Source: Oscillospiraceae bacterium (lineage in GTDB: Bacteria; Bacillota; Clostridia; Oscillospirales; UBA929). Taken from it: a stretch of 64,000 nucleotides of DNA. This document shows positions 23,883 through 33,353 of the stretch, one piece after another; the first letter of the stretch is position 1, and each line of letters opens with the position of its first letter. Made by a program: the position numbers and the translations under genes. The notes beneath the pieces are model-generated. The model searched no databases and was not told the DNA's origin. It saw only the letters and a program-made list of their open reading frames with translations. The stretch spans positions 1 through 64,000 of the forward strand of contig WRKO01000002.1 in the NCBI GenBank assembly GCA_009782215.1, read 5' to 3'.

Positions 23883-24656
23883 TCATACATCGGTGTTTTT
23901 TGCATAAATCAGCCGCAGGCCGTCCAAAAGCAGAAACGGCTCATGCCGCGCCGTCCGGCGCATATGCGGCACGATGCGCCCGCTCAGGCCGCCGGTGGCA
24001 AAGACGGTAAAAGCCCGTCCCTCTTCCTCCTCCACGCGTGTAATCATGCCGTCCAGCATCGAGGCCGTGCCGAAAATCGCGCCGGAGCGCATACTGTCAA
24101 GCGTGTTGCTCCCGACGACGCGGGCGGGGGTGACGTCAAGGCTGATTTTAGGCAGTTGGGACGTCTTGGCGCTGAGAGCCTCCAGCGAGGTGTCAAGCCC
24201 CGGCATGATGGACGCGCCGATAAACCGTCCTTTGCCGTCGAGGACGCTCATCGTCGTGGCGGTACCCATGTCGAAAATGATGATGTCGCCTTCAACGCGG
24301 GACAAAGCCGCGACGGCGTTGCAAACCATATCGCTGCCCAGTTGGGCGGGGTTGTCGATGACGATATCCAGCCCGGTCTTGACGCCCGGCCCGACGATTA
24401 TCGGTCTCGCGCCGAACATCAGCTCCATCCCGTCGCGCAGGGCGTCGGTGGCGGCCGTGGCGACCGAGCTGACGATGGCGCCGCTGATTTGATTGGGCGC
24501 GACGCCGTACAGGGACAATATTTCGCGCAGCAGCACCGCCCATTCGTCGGCGGCGCGCCAATGCGCGGTGTGCGCCCGGGCCGTGCAGACCGGCCGCTCC
24601 CCGTCGAATACGCCCATGAGGACGTTGGTATTGCCCATGTCAAGGGTCAACAGCAT
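23883..24656 (-). CDS. coaX: Type III pantothenate kinase
   Basis: CoaX phosphorylates pantothenate, the first step of CoA synthesis. The 257-residue protein of the ASKHA fold has the opening phosphate loop LLTLDMGNTNVLMG, ISGAIVSSVATAAT, the IIIDMGTATT-like IIFDMGTATTMSVLD, and FVATGGLSGRI-like FATGGLSGRIVPHM near the end. ATG 24656 gives the usual start right before the first strand; ATG 24662 and GTG 24665 are possible. Its own promoter is divergent from the flagellar promoter, and the next gene downstream is the ECF S component. Confidence 0.93.
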   Translation of the reverse strand: MLLTLDMGNTNVLMGVFDGERPVCTARAHTAHWRAADEWAVLLREILSLYGVAPNQISGAIVSSVATAATDALRDGMELMFGARPIIVGPGVKTGLDIVIDNPAQLGSDMVCNAVAALSRVEGDIIIFDMGTATTMSVLDGKGRFIGASIMPGLDTSLEALSAKTSQLPKISLDVTPARVVGSNTLDSMRSGAIFGTASMLDGMITRVEEEEGRAFTVFATGGLSGRIVPHMRRTARHEPFLLLDGLRLIYAKNTDV

Positions 24657-24673
24657 AACCATCACCGTTGCCC

Positions 24674-24702
24674 AGTATATGACAGAAAAAAAGGCTTGTC
24701 AA
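24674..24702 (-). promoter_or_regulatory. Sigma-A promoter of coaX and the ECF group
   Basis: Minus-strand TTGACA (24697-24702), 17-base spacer, TATACT (24674-24679). Confidence 0.75.
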
Positions 24703-24756
24703 GCCCGTCGTCATTTTTCCCGGAAAATTTGACGGTGGCGGGTTGACCATAACACC

Positions 24757-24785
24757 TTGACATCGGGTTGGTTTTGTCCGATAAT
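24757..24785 (+). promoter_or_regulatory. Promoter of the late flagellar operon
   Basis: TTGACA (24757-24762), 17-base spacer, GATAAT (24780-24785). The sequence TCCGATAA at 24777-24784 also resembles the -10 of sigma-D (FliA) promoters, but no TAAA box is found at the right distance, so sigma-A use is the safer reading. Confidence 0.6.
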
Positions 24786-24811
24786 ACTCTTACCTATTCT
24801 ATAAGGAGACG

Positions 24812-25240
24812 ATGATGATGGATGCTCGCCAATGCAGACGCTGCCGAAAACTGTTTCAATTTACCGGAAACCCGATATGCCCGAACTGTGTGCGGGAGAT
24901 GGATCAAAAATTCAGCGAGGTGCGCGATTACATTTACGCCAACCCGGCCGCGAGTATGGACGCGGTATGCGAGGCGACCGACGTCGAACCCGGCGACATC
25001 AAGCGCTGGCTCGCGGAGGGGCGTCTTTTGCTGAACAAGGGCGCCGCCATAGGGTTGTCCTGCGAGAAATGCGGCAAGACGATTCTTTCCGGTACGCAGT
25101 GCGAGGAATGTCTGGCCAAGCTCCGCAGCACGCTTCAGGGCGCCGCCAATACGCTCAAGCCGCCGGAGCCGCCGAAACCGAAGCCGCAGGCGGTCTCCAA
25201 GCCGAAAGAAAAGATGCATGTGACCGTGAGAAAAATTTAA
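24812..25240 (+). CDS. yvyF: Flagellar operon protein of the YvyF/TIGR03826 family
   Basis: The 142-residue protein has two zinc-ribbon-like Cys pairs, CRRCRKLF with CPNCVREMD at the N-terminus and CEKCGKTILSGTQCEEC near residue 90. Between them is a helix-turn-helix-like section (MDAVCEATDVEPGDIKRWLA). It matches YvyF, the first gene of the late flagellar operon in Bacillus, of uncertain function but linked to FlgM. AAGGAG lies before the triple ATG. Gene order downstream matches B. subtilis. Confidence 0.85.
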   Translation: MMMDARQCRRCRKLFQFTGNPICPNCVREMDQKFSEVRDYIYANPAASMDAVCEATDVEPGDIKRWLAEGRLLLNKGAAIGLSCEKCGKTILSGTQCEECLAKLRSTLQGAANTLKPPEPPKPKPQAVSKPKEKMHVTVRKI

Positions 25241-25299
25241 CTCAAGGGATGGCTTGCCTTATACGATATACGGTATAGAGAGCAAGGAGGGCGGAAACC

Positions 25300-25572
25300 A
25301 TGAAGATTGGATCCTTACCCGTAGTGGCGATGGAACAGTACCAAGCCAACAAAGTACGGGCGCGCAAAACCGAAACGGCGCCGATGGGCAAAGACAGCGT
25401 TGAGCTGTCGGGAGCCGCGCGCCTGTTTGAAAAAGCGCTTTCGGCGGCGAAGGACGCCCCCGAGGTGCGTATGGAAAGGGTCGCGGCGGTCAGCGCCCGC
25501 GTCGCGGCGGGAACGTATCAGGTTGACGCGTCCGCCATCGCAGCCAAGATGCTCGCCGGTATCGGCAAATAG
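25300..25572 (+). CDS. flgM: Anti-sigma-28 factor FlgM
   Basis: FlgM holds the flagellar sigma factor inactive until the hook-basal body is complete. The 90-residue protein has the loosely folded N-terminal part and the conserved helices of the sigma-binding half: DSVELSGAARLFEKALSAA, then RMERVAAVSARVAAGTYQVD and ASAIAAKMLAGI. GGAGGG precedes the ATG. The gene lies between yvyF and flgN as in B. subtilis. No sigma-28 gene is in the window. Confidence 0.9.
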   Translation: MKIGSLPVVAMEQYQANKVRARKTETAPMGKDSVELSGAARLFEKALSAAKDAPEVRMERVAAVSARVAAGTYQVDASAIAAKMLAGIGK

Positions 25573-25582
25573 GAGCGTATTA

Positions 25583-26071
25583 TTGGACTGGAAGCGTTTG
25601 ATTTCGGTTTTATCGGAGGAAAAGGCAATTTATGAGGAATTGCTGGCCTGCTCCGACGAAAAAAGAAACGCGGTTTACGAAGGGCAGCTTGAACGGCTGG
25701 ACGCCGTTGTCCGCAAGGAGCAAGCCGCCGCCGCGAGATTAGAGCATTGGGAAAAGCAACGCCTTGCGTGCATGGATGCGCCGGAGGGTTCGTCCGATTC
25801 GCCGACGTTGCTTTTTTTTGCAACCTTGGCTCCCGGCGGGGAGGGGGAAGCGCTCCGCGCGCTGCACGGGGAACTGAGCGAGCTCCTGCGTGACTTGCAG
25901 GCAAAAAACGCGGAAAACAAGGTTCTCCTCGAGTCCCGGCTGGACTACGCCAAATTTGCCATAGACGCGCTCCACACCGAGCAGTCCGGCGGGCTTTACG
26001 GGAGCAGATACGGCTCCGAGCCGCCCGGCAGCGGTTTAGAAGAAAGAAGACTGTTTGACAAAAAAGGGTAA
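25583..26071 (+). CDS. flgN: Flagellar chaperone FlgN
   Basis: FlgN is the secretion chaperone for the hook-filament junction proteins FlgK and FlgL. The 162-residue protein is mostly helical with heptad-like stretches (LISVLSEEKAIYEELLACSD, AVYEGQLERLDAVVRKEQAA), and ends in a less ordered tail. TTG 25583 is chosen as start because AGGAG lies seven bases upstream and the longer open frame runs back out of phase into flgM. Sequence identity in this family is low, so the call leans on position directly before flgK. Confidence 0.8.
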   Translation: MDWKRLISVLSEEKAIYEELLACSDEKRNAVYEGQLERLDAVVRKEQAAAARLEHWEKQRLACMDAPEGSSDSPTLLFFATLAPGGEGEALRALHGELSELLRDLQAKNAENKVLLESRLDYAKFAIDALHTEQSGGLYGSRYGSEPPGSGLEERRLFDKKG

Positions 26072-26085
26072 GGAGGGATTCAGAT

Positions 26086-27714
26086 ATGCGGTCTACCTTC
26101 GGCAGCATGAACATCGCCGTTACGGGCCTGAACATCGCGCAGCGCCAACTGGACGTGACGTCGCATAACATTTCCAACGCCAACGTGCAGGGGTATTCGC
26201 GCCAGCGCTACATCAACAGCGCCATGCCCGCCCAAGGCTACAGGGTGCAGTTCACGTCGCCCCTGCGCGGCAAAGAGGGCCTCGGCGTCGAATCCCTCAG
26301 CCTCGACCAAATCCGCGACGTTTTCCTCGACCGCCAGTTCCGCAACGAGCAGACCAAAGCTACATACTGGGAAACCCGCTCCGGCGCGATGTATTATGTC
26401 GAGGACGTCTTCAATTCCATCGACGCAAACTCCTTAGACGGCGTGATGGCCTCTTTCTTCAGCGCCCTTCAGGAGCTGAGCAAAAACGCCACCGACGAAG
26501 CCATCCGAACCAACGTCGTGGCGCAGGCCAAGCGCATGGTTGACGTCATCCAGACATACGACCGCCAGCTCACCGATTTGATGGAGCAGCAAAACTTCAT
26601 GCTGCTGGAGCAGGTGCGGCATACCAACCGCCTGCTGACCCAAATGGCGGCGCTGAACGAAAACATCTTCCGCTTTGAAATGGGCGGCTCGATTGCCAAC
26701 GACCTGCGCGACAAACGGGCGCTGATTCTCGACGAGCTTGCGAGCCTGATGGATATCTCCTATGAGTACGTACCCTTCGAGCCCGATCCGATATACAACA
26801 TCTACGGCATCGAGCTGACCCAGCTAAAGGTATACGCGGGCGGCTTCGTGGGCGAAAACTACGAAGACAATCTGCTGGTGCAGCATCTGGAGGCGTTCCA
26901 CCTCGAGGTGGAGGAAATGGCCGACGGCGACAACGAATACTACGACGCGATGAAAGACCGAGCCGGGGGTGACATCGACCCGCCCTTCTCCCACGTCTAT
27001 CTGGCCAGCGGCGTCCGCCTGACGGCGTATGACGAACGTATCGGCGACGGCGTCGCGGGTTACTACGGCGGACAGCTCCAAAGCTACATTGACATCCGCG
27101 ACGGCAGGGTTGACGAGGACGGAACGGAGAGAATCGGAATCCCCAGCTTCCTCAGAGAGCTTGACCGCATGGTAGAAAATTTTGTCAGGGAGTTCAACGA
27201 TATTCACAGTGAGGGCTATACCATGCCGTACGGCGGGAACACCACGGGCAATTCGGGCGGAGACTTCTTTGTCGGGGACACCGCCCGCAGCATGGGCTTG
27301 GCCGACGCGATTTTAGAATCCGCGTTCAATGTCGCCGCCTCCAGCGCGACGGTGACCCTTGACGCCTTGGGCCACGCGCAGACGGGCAACAACGAAATCG
27401 CGCTTGAGCTGATTCAGAGGATGAAAAACGGGGTCATTGACGGTCTGGACAACTCGATAGAGGGGTTTTACAAAAACTTCCTAGGCTTGGTCGCCAGCGA
27501 GGCCAACGCCTCCAACAGCATGAGAACCTCGCAGGAAATCCTCCTGCACGGCATCCACACGCAGCGCACCGCCGTCTCCAGCGTCAGCGAGGACGAGGAA
27601 ATGACCAATTTAATCCGCTTCCAGCACGCCTATAACGCCGCCTCCCGCGCCATCACCACCATCGACGAGATGCTGGACAAGCTAATCAACGGCACGGGCC
27701 GGGTCGGGCTATAA
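26086..27714 (+). CDS. flgK: Flagellar hook-associated protein 1, FlgK
   Basis: FlgK forms the first hook-filament junction layer. The 542-residue protein has the conserved N-terminal rod/hook motif (GLNIAQRQLDVTSHNISNAN), a long variable centre, and the conserved C-terminal helix (TNLIRFQHAYNAASRAITTI followed by DEMLDKLING). AGGAGGG lies before the ATG. It is followed after 21 bases by flgL. Confidence 0.95.
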   Translation: MRSTFGSMNIAVTGLNIAQRQLDVTSHNISNANVQGYSRQRYINSAMPAQGYRVQFTSPLRGKEGLGVESLSLDQIRDVFLDRQFRNEQTKATYWETRSGAMYYVEDVFNSIDANSLDGVMASFFSALQELSKNATDEAIRTNVVAQAKRMVDVIQTYDRQLTDLMEQQNFMLLEQVRHTNRLLTQMAALNENIFRFEMGGSIANDLRDKRALILDELASLMDISYEYVPFEPDPIYNIYGIELTQLKVYAGGFVGENYEDNLLVQHLEAFHLEVEEMADGDNEYYDAMKDRAGGDIDPPFSHVYLASGVRLTAYDERIGDGVAGYYGGQLQSYIDIRDGRVDEDGTERIGIPSFLRELDRMVENFVREFNDIHSEGYTMPYGGNTTGNSGGDFFVGDTARSMGLADAILESAFNVAASSATVTLDALGHAQTGNNEIALELIQRMKNGVIDGLDNSIEGFYKNFLGLVASEANASNSMRTSQEILLHGIHTQRTAVSSVSEDEEMTNLIRFQHAYNAASRAITTIDEMLDKLINGTGRVGL

Positions 27715-27735
27715 ACTGAACCGAGGTGAGAAGAC

Positions 27736-28821
27736 ATGTCATTCCGCATCACAAACAGCATGATGGTGTCCAGCTACAACCGCAACCAAAACGCGGCGCA
27801 GCTCCGTATGCACCAATTCCAAAACCAGCTTGCCACGCAGAAGAAGGTCGTACGTCTGTCGGACGACCCCGTCAACGTCGTCAAGTCGCTCAACGCGCGC
27901 TCGCGGCTGTATGACGTGGAGCAGTACCGGAAAAACATCGAGGACGCGAAGGCGTGGCTGACGCAGACCGAAAGCGCCCTGATGGAATTGAACGAGCTGG
28001 TCAAGCGGGGCTACGAGCTTGCCGTTCAGGCGGCCAATGACATCTATACCGACGACGACCGCAGCGCCATTTCGCATGAAATCAGGCAGCTCCGAGACCA
28101 AGTCGCGTCTCTGGCCAACTCGACGCTGGGGGATAAGTTTATCTTCGGCGGGTATAATGTCTCCAGCAGCCCGTTTACATTCAGCCCGGACGAGACCAGC
28201 TTCCTTTTCGGCGCCGACAACATCGTGGAGGTTGACAACGAGGGCGTTGTCATGTATAATTTTGAACCTGACTTCGAGTTTGACATGATTGAAAACGTCG
28301 TGCTGAACGACGCGCAGCAGTTTGTCCGCTATGAAATCAACGTGGGGCAGGAGTTTGACGTATCCATCTCCGGCATGGATTTTCTGGGCTTCGGCACATA
28401 TATCCTCCCGATTCACGTCAACGGTGAAGTGCGGGAAACGGAGGTCAGCGCAAACATCTACATTACGCTCAACGAGTTTTACAACGTCATAAACGCGATG
28501 AGCGAATTGAATCTGGACGAAGGCGACGGCGCGGAAATTTTCCACCATAACGTCAAGCCCTTCATCGACCGGCTGCAAAACTTTCAAAAGCACGCGCTGT
28601 CGCAGGTTGCCGAGGTGGGCGGCCGTATCGCCCGCATGGACCTGATGCTCGACCGCTACGCCAAGGACGAAATCAACTACACGCAGATGAAGAGCGACGT
28701 GGAAGACCTAGACTTGGCCGAAGCGCTCATGTGGTTCTCCATGACCGAAGCCGTTTACCGGGCCTCGCTGGGCGTCGGCGGCCGCATCCTGCCTCCTTCG
28801 TTCATCGACTTTATGAGGTGA
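27736..28821 (+). CDS. flgL: Flagellar hook-associated protein 3, FlgL
   Basis: FlgL forms the second junction layer, on which the filament cap and flagellin assemble. The 361-residue protein has the flagellin-like N-terminal helix (FRITNSMMVSSYNRNQNAAQ, then KKVVRLSDDPVNVVKSLNAR), FIFGGYNVSSSPFTF, and the C-terminal helix ending LDLAEALMWFSMTEAVYRAS. It follows flgK and precedes the yviE-like gene by four bases. Confidence 0.93.
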   Translation: MSFRITNSMMVSSYNRNQNAAQLRMHQFQNQLATQKKVVRLSDDPVNVVKSLNARSRLYDVEQYRKNIEDAKAWLTQTESALMELNELVKRGYELAVQAANDIYTDDDRSAISHEIRQLRDQVASLANSTLGDKFIFGGYNVSSSPFTFSPDETSFLFGADNIVEVDNEGVVMYNFEPDFEFDMIENVVLNDAQQFVRYEINVGQEFDVSISGMDFLGFGTYILPIHVNGEVRETEVSANIYITLNEFYNVINAMSELNLDEGDGAEIFHHNVKPFIDRLQNFQKHALSQVAEVGGRIARMDLMLDRYAKDEINYTQMKSDVEDLDLAEALMWFSMTEAVYRASLGVGGRILPPSFIDFMR

Positions 28822-28825
28822 TGGT

Positions 28826-29416
28826 ATGCGTCTTCCAAGGCTTGAGATACACACGCAGATGGGGACGCTCGACGTGCGGACGCGGCGCGCGCGCTTGGAG
28901 GGTACGCCGCCCTACCTGACGACGACCATCCGCGGAAACGCCGGAGCCAAGGTGGGCCTTGACATCACCCCCCCGCGCATCCTGATAGACAACACCCCCT
29001 CGCGGGAGAGCATGGGCATCTACAAGGTTTTACGGCATATGGACAGGTTCGCCGCCCAAGGCAGCCAGCGGGCGAATGAGCAAATCGGGCGGATTGCCAG
29101 AGAAGGTCTGGAGCTGATGAAAATTGAGCGGGGCGGGGGCGGAAAGGACGCCATCCAGCGGATTGCGCGGAACAAGGGGCGCAAGAACGTCCGTCTGACC
29201 ATCAAGCCCGTCACGCCGCCCAGCATCAGCGCGCAAATGGGCACGGTCGCGGTTCGGAACGAATCGGCAACGGTGCGGACGGCCGTACAGGAAGGGGCGG
29301 ACACCACCCGCTACACCCCCGCTTCGGTCGCCGTTACATGGAAGACAAGGCCGTCGATTGAGATTACGGTTATACCGGGCGGGCACACCGGCGTGAACGT
29401 GGATGAATTGGTTTAA
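28826..29416 (+). CDS. yviE: YviE-like flagellar operon protein (DUF6470)
   Basis: The 196-residue protein starts RLPRLEIHTQMGTLDVRT, rich in basic residues, and later has the related LTIKPVTPPSISAQMGTV. It matches the YviE family found between flgL and fliW in Bacillota. Its role is unknown; the strand-rich ends may bind another flagellar component. AUG follows flgL after four bases, so translation is coupled. Confidence 0.75.
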   Translation: MRLPRLEIHTQMGTLDVRTRRARLEGTPPYLTTTIRGNAGAKVGLDITPPRILIDNTPSRESMGIYKVLRHMDRFAAQGSQRANEQIGRIAREGLELMKIERGGGGKDAIQRIARNKGRKNVRLTIKPVTPPSISAQMGTVAVRNESATVRTAVQEGADTTRYTPASVAVTWKTRPSIEITVIPGGHTGVNVDELV

Positions 29417-29433
29417 GCAAGGGAGGGTATGAT

Positions 29434-29925
29434 GTGAACATCAACACAGTGAGATTCGGCGAAATTGAAATCGCGGAGGAAAAGATTCTCCACTTTGAAG
29501 GCGGGCTGCCGGGGTTTGACAACTGCTTTCGTTTCACCATCATCAGCTCGGAGGAAACGGAGCCGTTCCTGTGGCTGCAATCGTTGGAGGAGCCAGATGT
29601 GGCGCTGGCCGTCGTCAATCCGTTCCGGCTCTTTCCCGATTATGCCCCTGTGGTCAACGAGACGGATTTGGAGAAGCTCGGAAGCCCGGCGGACGAGGAT
29701 ATTTTAGCGCTGACGGTGGCGGTCATTCCCGTCAAGTACGAACACATGACCACCAACCTGATTTCACCCATCCTCATCAACCTGAAGAGCAATCAGGCGC
29801 GCCAGATTATCATGGAAAACAGCGATTATCAAGTCAAGCAGCCGATATTTGACGAGGTTCAAAGGCTTTTAATCGAGGCGGACGAAACGGAAGGGGGCGG
29901 CACGGATGCTGGTTCTGACACGTAA
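29434..29925 (+). CDS. fliW: Flagellar assembly factor FliW
   Basis: FliW binds flagellin and CsrA; when flagellin is exported, free FliW sequesters CsrA and relieves repression of flagellin translation. The 163-residue protein has the family marks VRFGEIEIAEEKILHFEGGL, PGF, and AVVNPFRLFPDYAP, and ILTLTV-like ILALTVAVIPV. GTG 29434 is the start, with GGGAGGG upstream. It overlaps csrA by 20 bases, so the two partners are made together. Confidence 0.93.
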   Translation: MNINTVRFGEIEIAEEKILHFEGGLPGFDNCFRFTIISSEETEPFLWLQSLEEPDVALAVVNPFRLFPDYAPVVNETDLEKLGSPADEDILALTVAVIPVKYEHMTTNLISPILINLKSNQARQIIMENSDYQVKQPIFDEVQRLLIEADETEGGGTDAGSDT

Positions 29926-30145
29926 AGCCAATCAATCCATTTCCTTGGGCGAGAATATCCGCGTAACCGTATTAGGCGTAGAAGGCGACCGCGTCAGCAT
30001 CGGAATCGACGCGCCTAAGGAAGTGCGGATTTTCCGCAGCGAGCTGTTGGACGACACCATGCGGCAAAACCGCGAGTCTTTGGCCTCGGCCAATTTCTCC
30101 GCGGGCTTTTTGAAGAAGAAAACGGAATCCGGCGAAACAGGATAA
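29906..30145 (+). CDS. csrA: Carbon storage regulator CsrA
   Basis: CsrA is an RNA-binding dimer that blocks translation at GGA-containing leaders, here most likely the flagellin mRNA. The 79-residue protein begins MLVLTRKANQSISLGENI and contains GDRVSIGIDAPKEVRIFRSE, the RNA-binding strand. It overlaps fliW. Its stop codon touches the first base of mature tmRNA. Confidence 0.95.
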   Translation: MLVLTRKANQSISLGENIRVTVLGVEGDRVSIGIDAPKEVRIFRSELLDDTMRQNRESLASANFSAGFLKKKTESGETG

Positions 30146-30495
30146 GGGGGCGTACCGGCTTCGACGGGGATGTTGAGGCGTAATAAGCGGGCCGTGGTGC
30201 CCACCACGTTAAAAGGGCGTCTTTATAAATTAAAGAACAACAACCAAACAGTTCTCGCAGCCGCTTAAACGCGGCAGCCGTCCTTGCCGGGGGGACCACG
30301 ACCCGGCGTAGGGCGTCATTGAGTGGTGAACGTGAGCCGGCTAAGCTTTGCCCCGGCCACGCACTGATGAAGCTACTAAACCCCGGAGCCTGACCGCCGG
30401 CGCCGGGGGGAGGGAATGTAAACGACGGTATGCGCCCGGAGAAATTTACGCGGAGACATTTTCGGACGCGGGTTCAATTCCCGCCGCCTCCACCA
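30146..30495 (+). ncRNA. ssrA: Transfer-messenger RNA (tmRNA)
   Basis: tmRNA rescues stalled ribosomes and tags the unfinished protein. The 5' end GGGGGCGTACCGGCTTCGAC and the 3' end with T-arm GGTTCAATTCCCG and an encoded CCA (30493-30495) are diagnostic. GGGGGCG (30146-30152) pairs with CGCCTCC (30485-30491, one wobble). The tag frame ends at TAA 30266-30268 and its last residues are NNNQTVLAAA; the resume codon is uncertain, near 30230-30233. The 5' end directly follows the csrA stop, so it is probably cut from the flagellar transcript unless a promoter lies inside csrA. Confidence 0.95.
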
Positions 30496-30504
30496 ATTTC
30501 CATA

Positions 30505-30540
30505 ATCTTACAGCCGTCACGGCTGTAAGATTTGCTTTGT
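30505..30540 (+). terminator. Terminator after tmRNA
   Basis: A 12-base perfect stem ATCTTACAGCCG/CGGCTGTAAGAT with a TCA loop, followed by TTGCTTTG. Confidence 0.85.
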
Positions 30541-30604
30541 AGCGTATATTTATTTGCGCCTTCAGCGCAATGTGGTTTCCGCAAGCCCCCCTCAACATTT
30601 CCCG

Positions 30605-30633
30605 TTGACAAACGCCGCCGTGTGTGGTATACT
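30605..30633 (+). promoter_or_regulatory. Sigma-A promoter of the argGH-fum-malic enzyme operon
   Basis: TTGACA (30605-30610), 17-base spacer, TATACT (30628-30633). A leader of about 115 bases follows. It contains hairpins GATAAA/TTTATC and CGGCAA/TTGCCG with a T6 run at 30701-30706, so attenuation is possible but not clear. Confidence 0.8.
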
Positions 30634-30756
30634 GATTCACGATAAACAAAGGCGTTTATCGGCAATCGGCTTTTTGTGGGTTGCCGGTGGGCGCTTTTTT
30701 GCGGGGCGTGCGCGCGTATGGGCGGGGGCGTCCGGCGGGAAGGGGAGGCATTTGGC

Positions 30757-31965
30757 ATGGAAAACATTGTGCTGGCGTATTCCGGCGGTCTGGACACGAC
30801 CGTCATCATCCCGTGGCTGAAGGAAAACCGCGCGGGGTGCAAGGTCACCGCCTGCTGCGTGGATGTGGGGCAATGCGGAGACTACGCGGCCATCCAGCAA
30901 AAGGCGGTGAAAACCGGCGCCGACGTGGCGTATGTCGTCAACGCGCGGGACGAGTTCGCGGCTGATTTTATCGTTCCGATGATCAAAGCAAACGCCGTGT
31001 ATGAGGGCAAATATCTGCTCGGCACCGCCTTGGCCAGACCGTTAATCGCGAAGAAGCTGATCGACGTCGCCCTCGCGGACGGCGCGTCGGCCATCTGCCA
31101 CGGCGCCACGGGCAAAGGCAACGACCAGCTCCGTTTTGAGCTGACCATCAAAGCGTTCGCCCCGTGGCTGAAAATCATCGCCCCGTGGCGGCTTTGGGAC
31201 ATCAAGTCCCGCGAGGACGCGATGGAATACCTGCAAAAGCGCGGGATGGAAGCGCCGGCGGCCAAAAATCAAAGCTACAGCCGCGACCAAAACCTATGGC
31301 ATTTGAGCCACGAAGGCTTAGAGCTTGAAGACCCCGCCGAGGAGCCGGATTACAGGCGCCTATTGCAAATATCCGTCCCCCCCGAGGACGCGCCCGATAC
31401 GCCGGAATACATAGAGCTGACCTTCGAGAAAGGCGTCCCGGTCAAGCTGGACGGAGAAAGCATGGCCCCCGCCGCGCTGATCGAAAGGCTCAATGAAATC
31501 GGGGGCAGAAACGGCGTCGGGATTGCCGACATGGTGGAAAACCGGGTGGTCGGGATGAAATCGCGCGGCGTATACGAAACCCCCGGCGGGTCGATTGTCT
31601 GCGCGGCGCACCGGGAGCTGGAGAGTCTGTGCCTTGACAGGCAGACGGCGGCGTTCAAGGCGTTCGCGGGGCAAAGGCTGGCGGAGCTGATTTACGCGGG
31701 CGAATGGTATACGCCCCTGCGGGAGGCGCTGTCGGTTTTTGTCGACGCGACGCAGGAGACGGTCACCGGGTCGTCGCGGCTCAAGCTGTATAAGGGAAAC
31801 ATCGTCCCGGCGGGCGCCGCGTCGCCCTATTCGCTGTACAATCAAGCCCTTTCCGGCTTCGCGACCGGCGATTTGTTCGACCACAAGGACGCGGAAGGGT
31901 TTATCAATCTGTCCGGGCTGCCGATGACCGTGAGGGCCTTGATGAAAAAGGAGCGGGGACTATGA
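30757..31965 (+). CDS. argG: Argininosuccinate synthase
   Basis: ArgG joins citrulline and aspartate using ATP, the penultimate step of arginine synthesis. The 402-residue protein has the PP-loop [29 protein letters not shown], and [21 protein letters not shown] 30757 is selected because AGGGGAGG lies upstream and the strand AYSGGLDT follows at once, as in the family. It overlaps argH by four bases. Confidence 0.97.
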   Translation: MENIVLAYSGGLDTTVIIPWLKENRAGCKVTACCVDVGQCGDYAAIQQKAVKTGADVAYVVNARDEFAADFIVPMIKANAVYEGKYLLGTALARPLIAKKLIDVALADGASAICHGATGKGNDQLRFELTIKAFAPWLKIIAPWRLWDIKSREDAMEYLQKRGMEAPAAKNQSYSRDQNLWHLSHEGLELEDPAEEPDYRRLLQISVPPEDAPDTPEYIELTFEKGVPVKLDGESMAPAALIERLNEIGGRNGVGIADMVENRVVGMKSRGVYETPGGSIVCAAHRELESLCLDRQTAAFKAFAGQRLAELIYAGEWYTPLREALSVFVDATQETVTGSSRLKLYKGNIVPAGAASPYSLYNQALSGFATGDLFDHKDAEGFINLSGLPMTVRALMKKERGL

Positions 31966-33353
31966 AGCTGTGGGGCGGCCGTTTCGCGGGCCGGACGGAC
32001 GGCGCGGCGAATCAATTCCATTCCTCCATTGGGTTTGACCGGAGGCTATCCCTCCACGACATCGCCGGAAGCGTCGCCCACGCGGAAATGCTGGGCAGGC
32101 AGGGCGTCGTCCCTCTTTCCGACGCGGACGCGATGGTCAGGGCGCTGAAGGATATTTCAGCGGAGCTTGAAAGCGGCGCGCTGACCGTTGACCCCGCCGC
32201 CGAGGATATCCATTCCTTCGTCGAGGCCGAGCTGACGGCCCGTATCGGGGACGCGGGCAGGCGTCTCCACACCGGCCGGAGCCGGAACGACCAAGTGGCT
32301 CTGGATATGCGGATGTATGTCAAAGCCGAAATCGACGCGGTGAGCGCGCTGATTGCCGAGCTGGTCAAAACCCTTCTTAAAGCGGCGAAAAAGCACGCCG
32401 GGGCCATCATGCCCGGATACACCCATCTGCAAAAGGCCCAGCCCGTCACGCTGGGGCATCATCTGCTGGCGTATGTGCAAATGCTCCGGCGCGACCATGA
32501 GCGGCTTGCCGACTGCCGCAAACGAACCGACGTCATGCCGCTCGGCTCCGGCGCGCTCGCCTCCGTCCCCTATCCGCTCGACCGGGAATTTGTCCGGGAA
32601 AAGCTCGGCTTCGCGTCCGTCACCGAAAACAGCCTTGACGCCGTGTCGGACAGGGACTTCTGCGTGGAATATCTGTCCTGCTTATCCATCCTTATGATGC
32701 ACCTGAGCCGCTTCTGCGAGGAGCTGATTCTATGGTCCTCCGACGCGTTTGGCTTTGTTGAAATCTCCGACGCGTACGCCACAGGCTCGTCCATCATGCC
32801 GCAGAAGAAAAACCCCGACATGGCCGAACTGATTCGGGGCAAGACGGGGCGCGTCTACGGCGGCCTGACGGCGCTTTTGACCATGATGAAGGGCTTGCCG
32901 CTGACATACAACAAGGATATGCAGGAGGACAAGGAGGCGGTGTTTGACGCGTCCGATACGGTAACGTCATGCCTCGCCGTATTCACCGGGATGCTCGCAA
33001 GCCTTGCGTTTCACACGGAGACAATGGCCCAGAGCGCCCTCGGCGGCTACATGAATGCCACCGACGCGGCCGACTGGCTGGTAAAAAAAGGCGTTCCGTT
33101 TCGCGACGCGCATGAAATCATCGGCAAGCTGGTTCTATATGCCGCCGAAAAGCAAGTCCCGCTTGAAAAGCTGTCCCTTGCGGAGCTGAAAGCGGCGTCG
33201 GACGTCTTTGACGAAACGGTTTACCAAGCGATGGCCGTGGAAACCTGCGTCAGCGCGAGGGCGCTGCCCGGCGGCCCGGCTGAAAGCGCCGTTCTGCGGG
33301 CAATCGAAGCGGCGGAGCGGTGGCTGGAGGAAAATACGCCATGCCAAGGCTGA
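31962..33353 (+). CDS. argH: Argininosuccinate lyase
   Basis: ArgH splits argininosuccinate into arginine and fumarate. The 463-residue protein carries the aspartase/fumarase superfamily signature [12 protein letters not shown] near residue 280, [20 protein letters not shown] and [20 protein letters not shown]. It overlaps argG upstream and the fumarate hydratase alpha gene downstream by 13 bases, which places use of its fumarate product in the same transcript. Confidence 0.97.
   Translation: MKLWGGRFAGRTDGAANQFHSSIGFDRRLSLHDIAGSVAHAEMLGRQGVVPLSDADAMVRALKDISAELESGALTVDPAAEDIHSFVEAELTARIGDAGRRLHTGRSRNDQVALDMRMYVKAEIDAVSALIAELVKTLLKAAKKHAGAIMPGYTHLQKAQPVTLGHHLLAYVQMLRRDHERLADCRKRTDVMPLGSGALASVPYPLDREFVREKLGFASVTENSLDAVSDRDFCVEYLSCLSILMMHLSRFCEELILWSSDAFGFVEISDAYATGSSIMPQKKNPDMAELIRGKTGRVYGGLTALLTMMKGLPLTYNKDMQEDKEAVFDASDTVTSCLAVFTGMLASLAFHTETMAQSALGGYMNATDAADWLVKKGVPFRDAHEIIGKLVLYAAEKQVPLEKLSLAELKAASDVFDETVYQAMAVETCVSARALPGGPAESAVLRAIEAAERWLEENTPCQG

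Noticed and set aside
23070-24746. Plus-strand open frame of 558 codons opposite the ECF group and coaX
   Set aside because: It is antisense to four recognisable genes and low in complexity.
24777-24784. Sigma-28 promoter before yvyF
   Set aside because: Only the -10-like TCCGATAA is present; no matching -35 box at 14-16 bases. Kept as a note on the sigma-A promoter.
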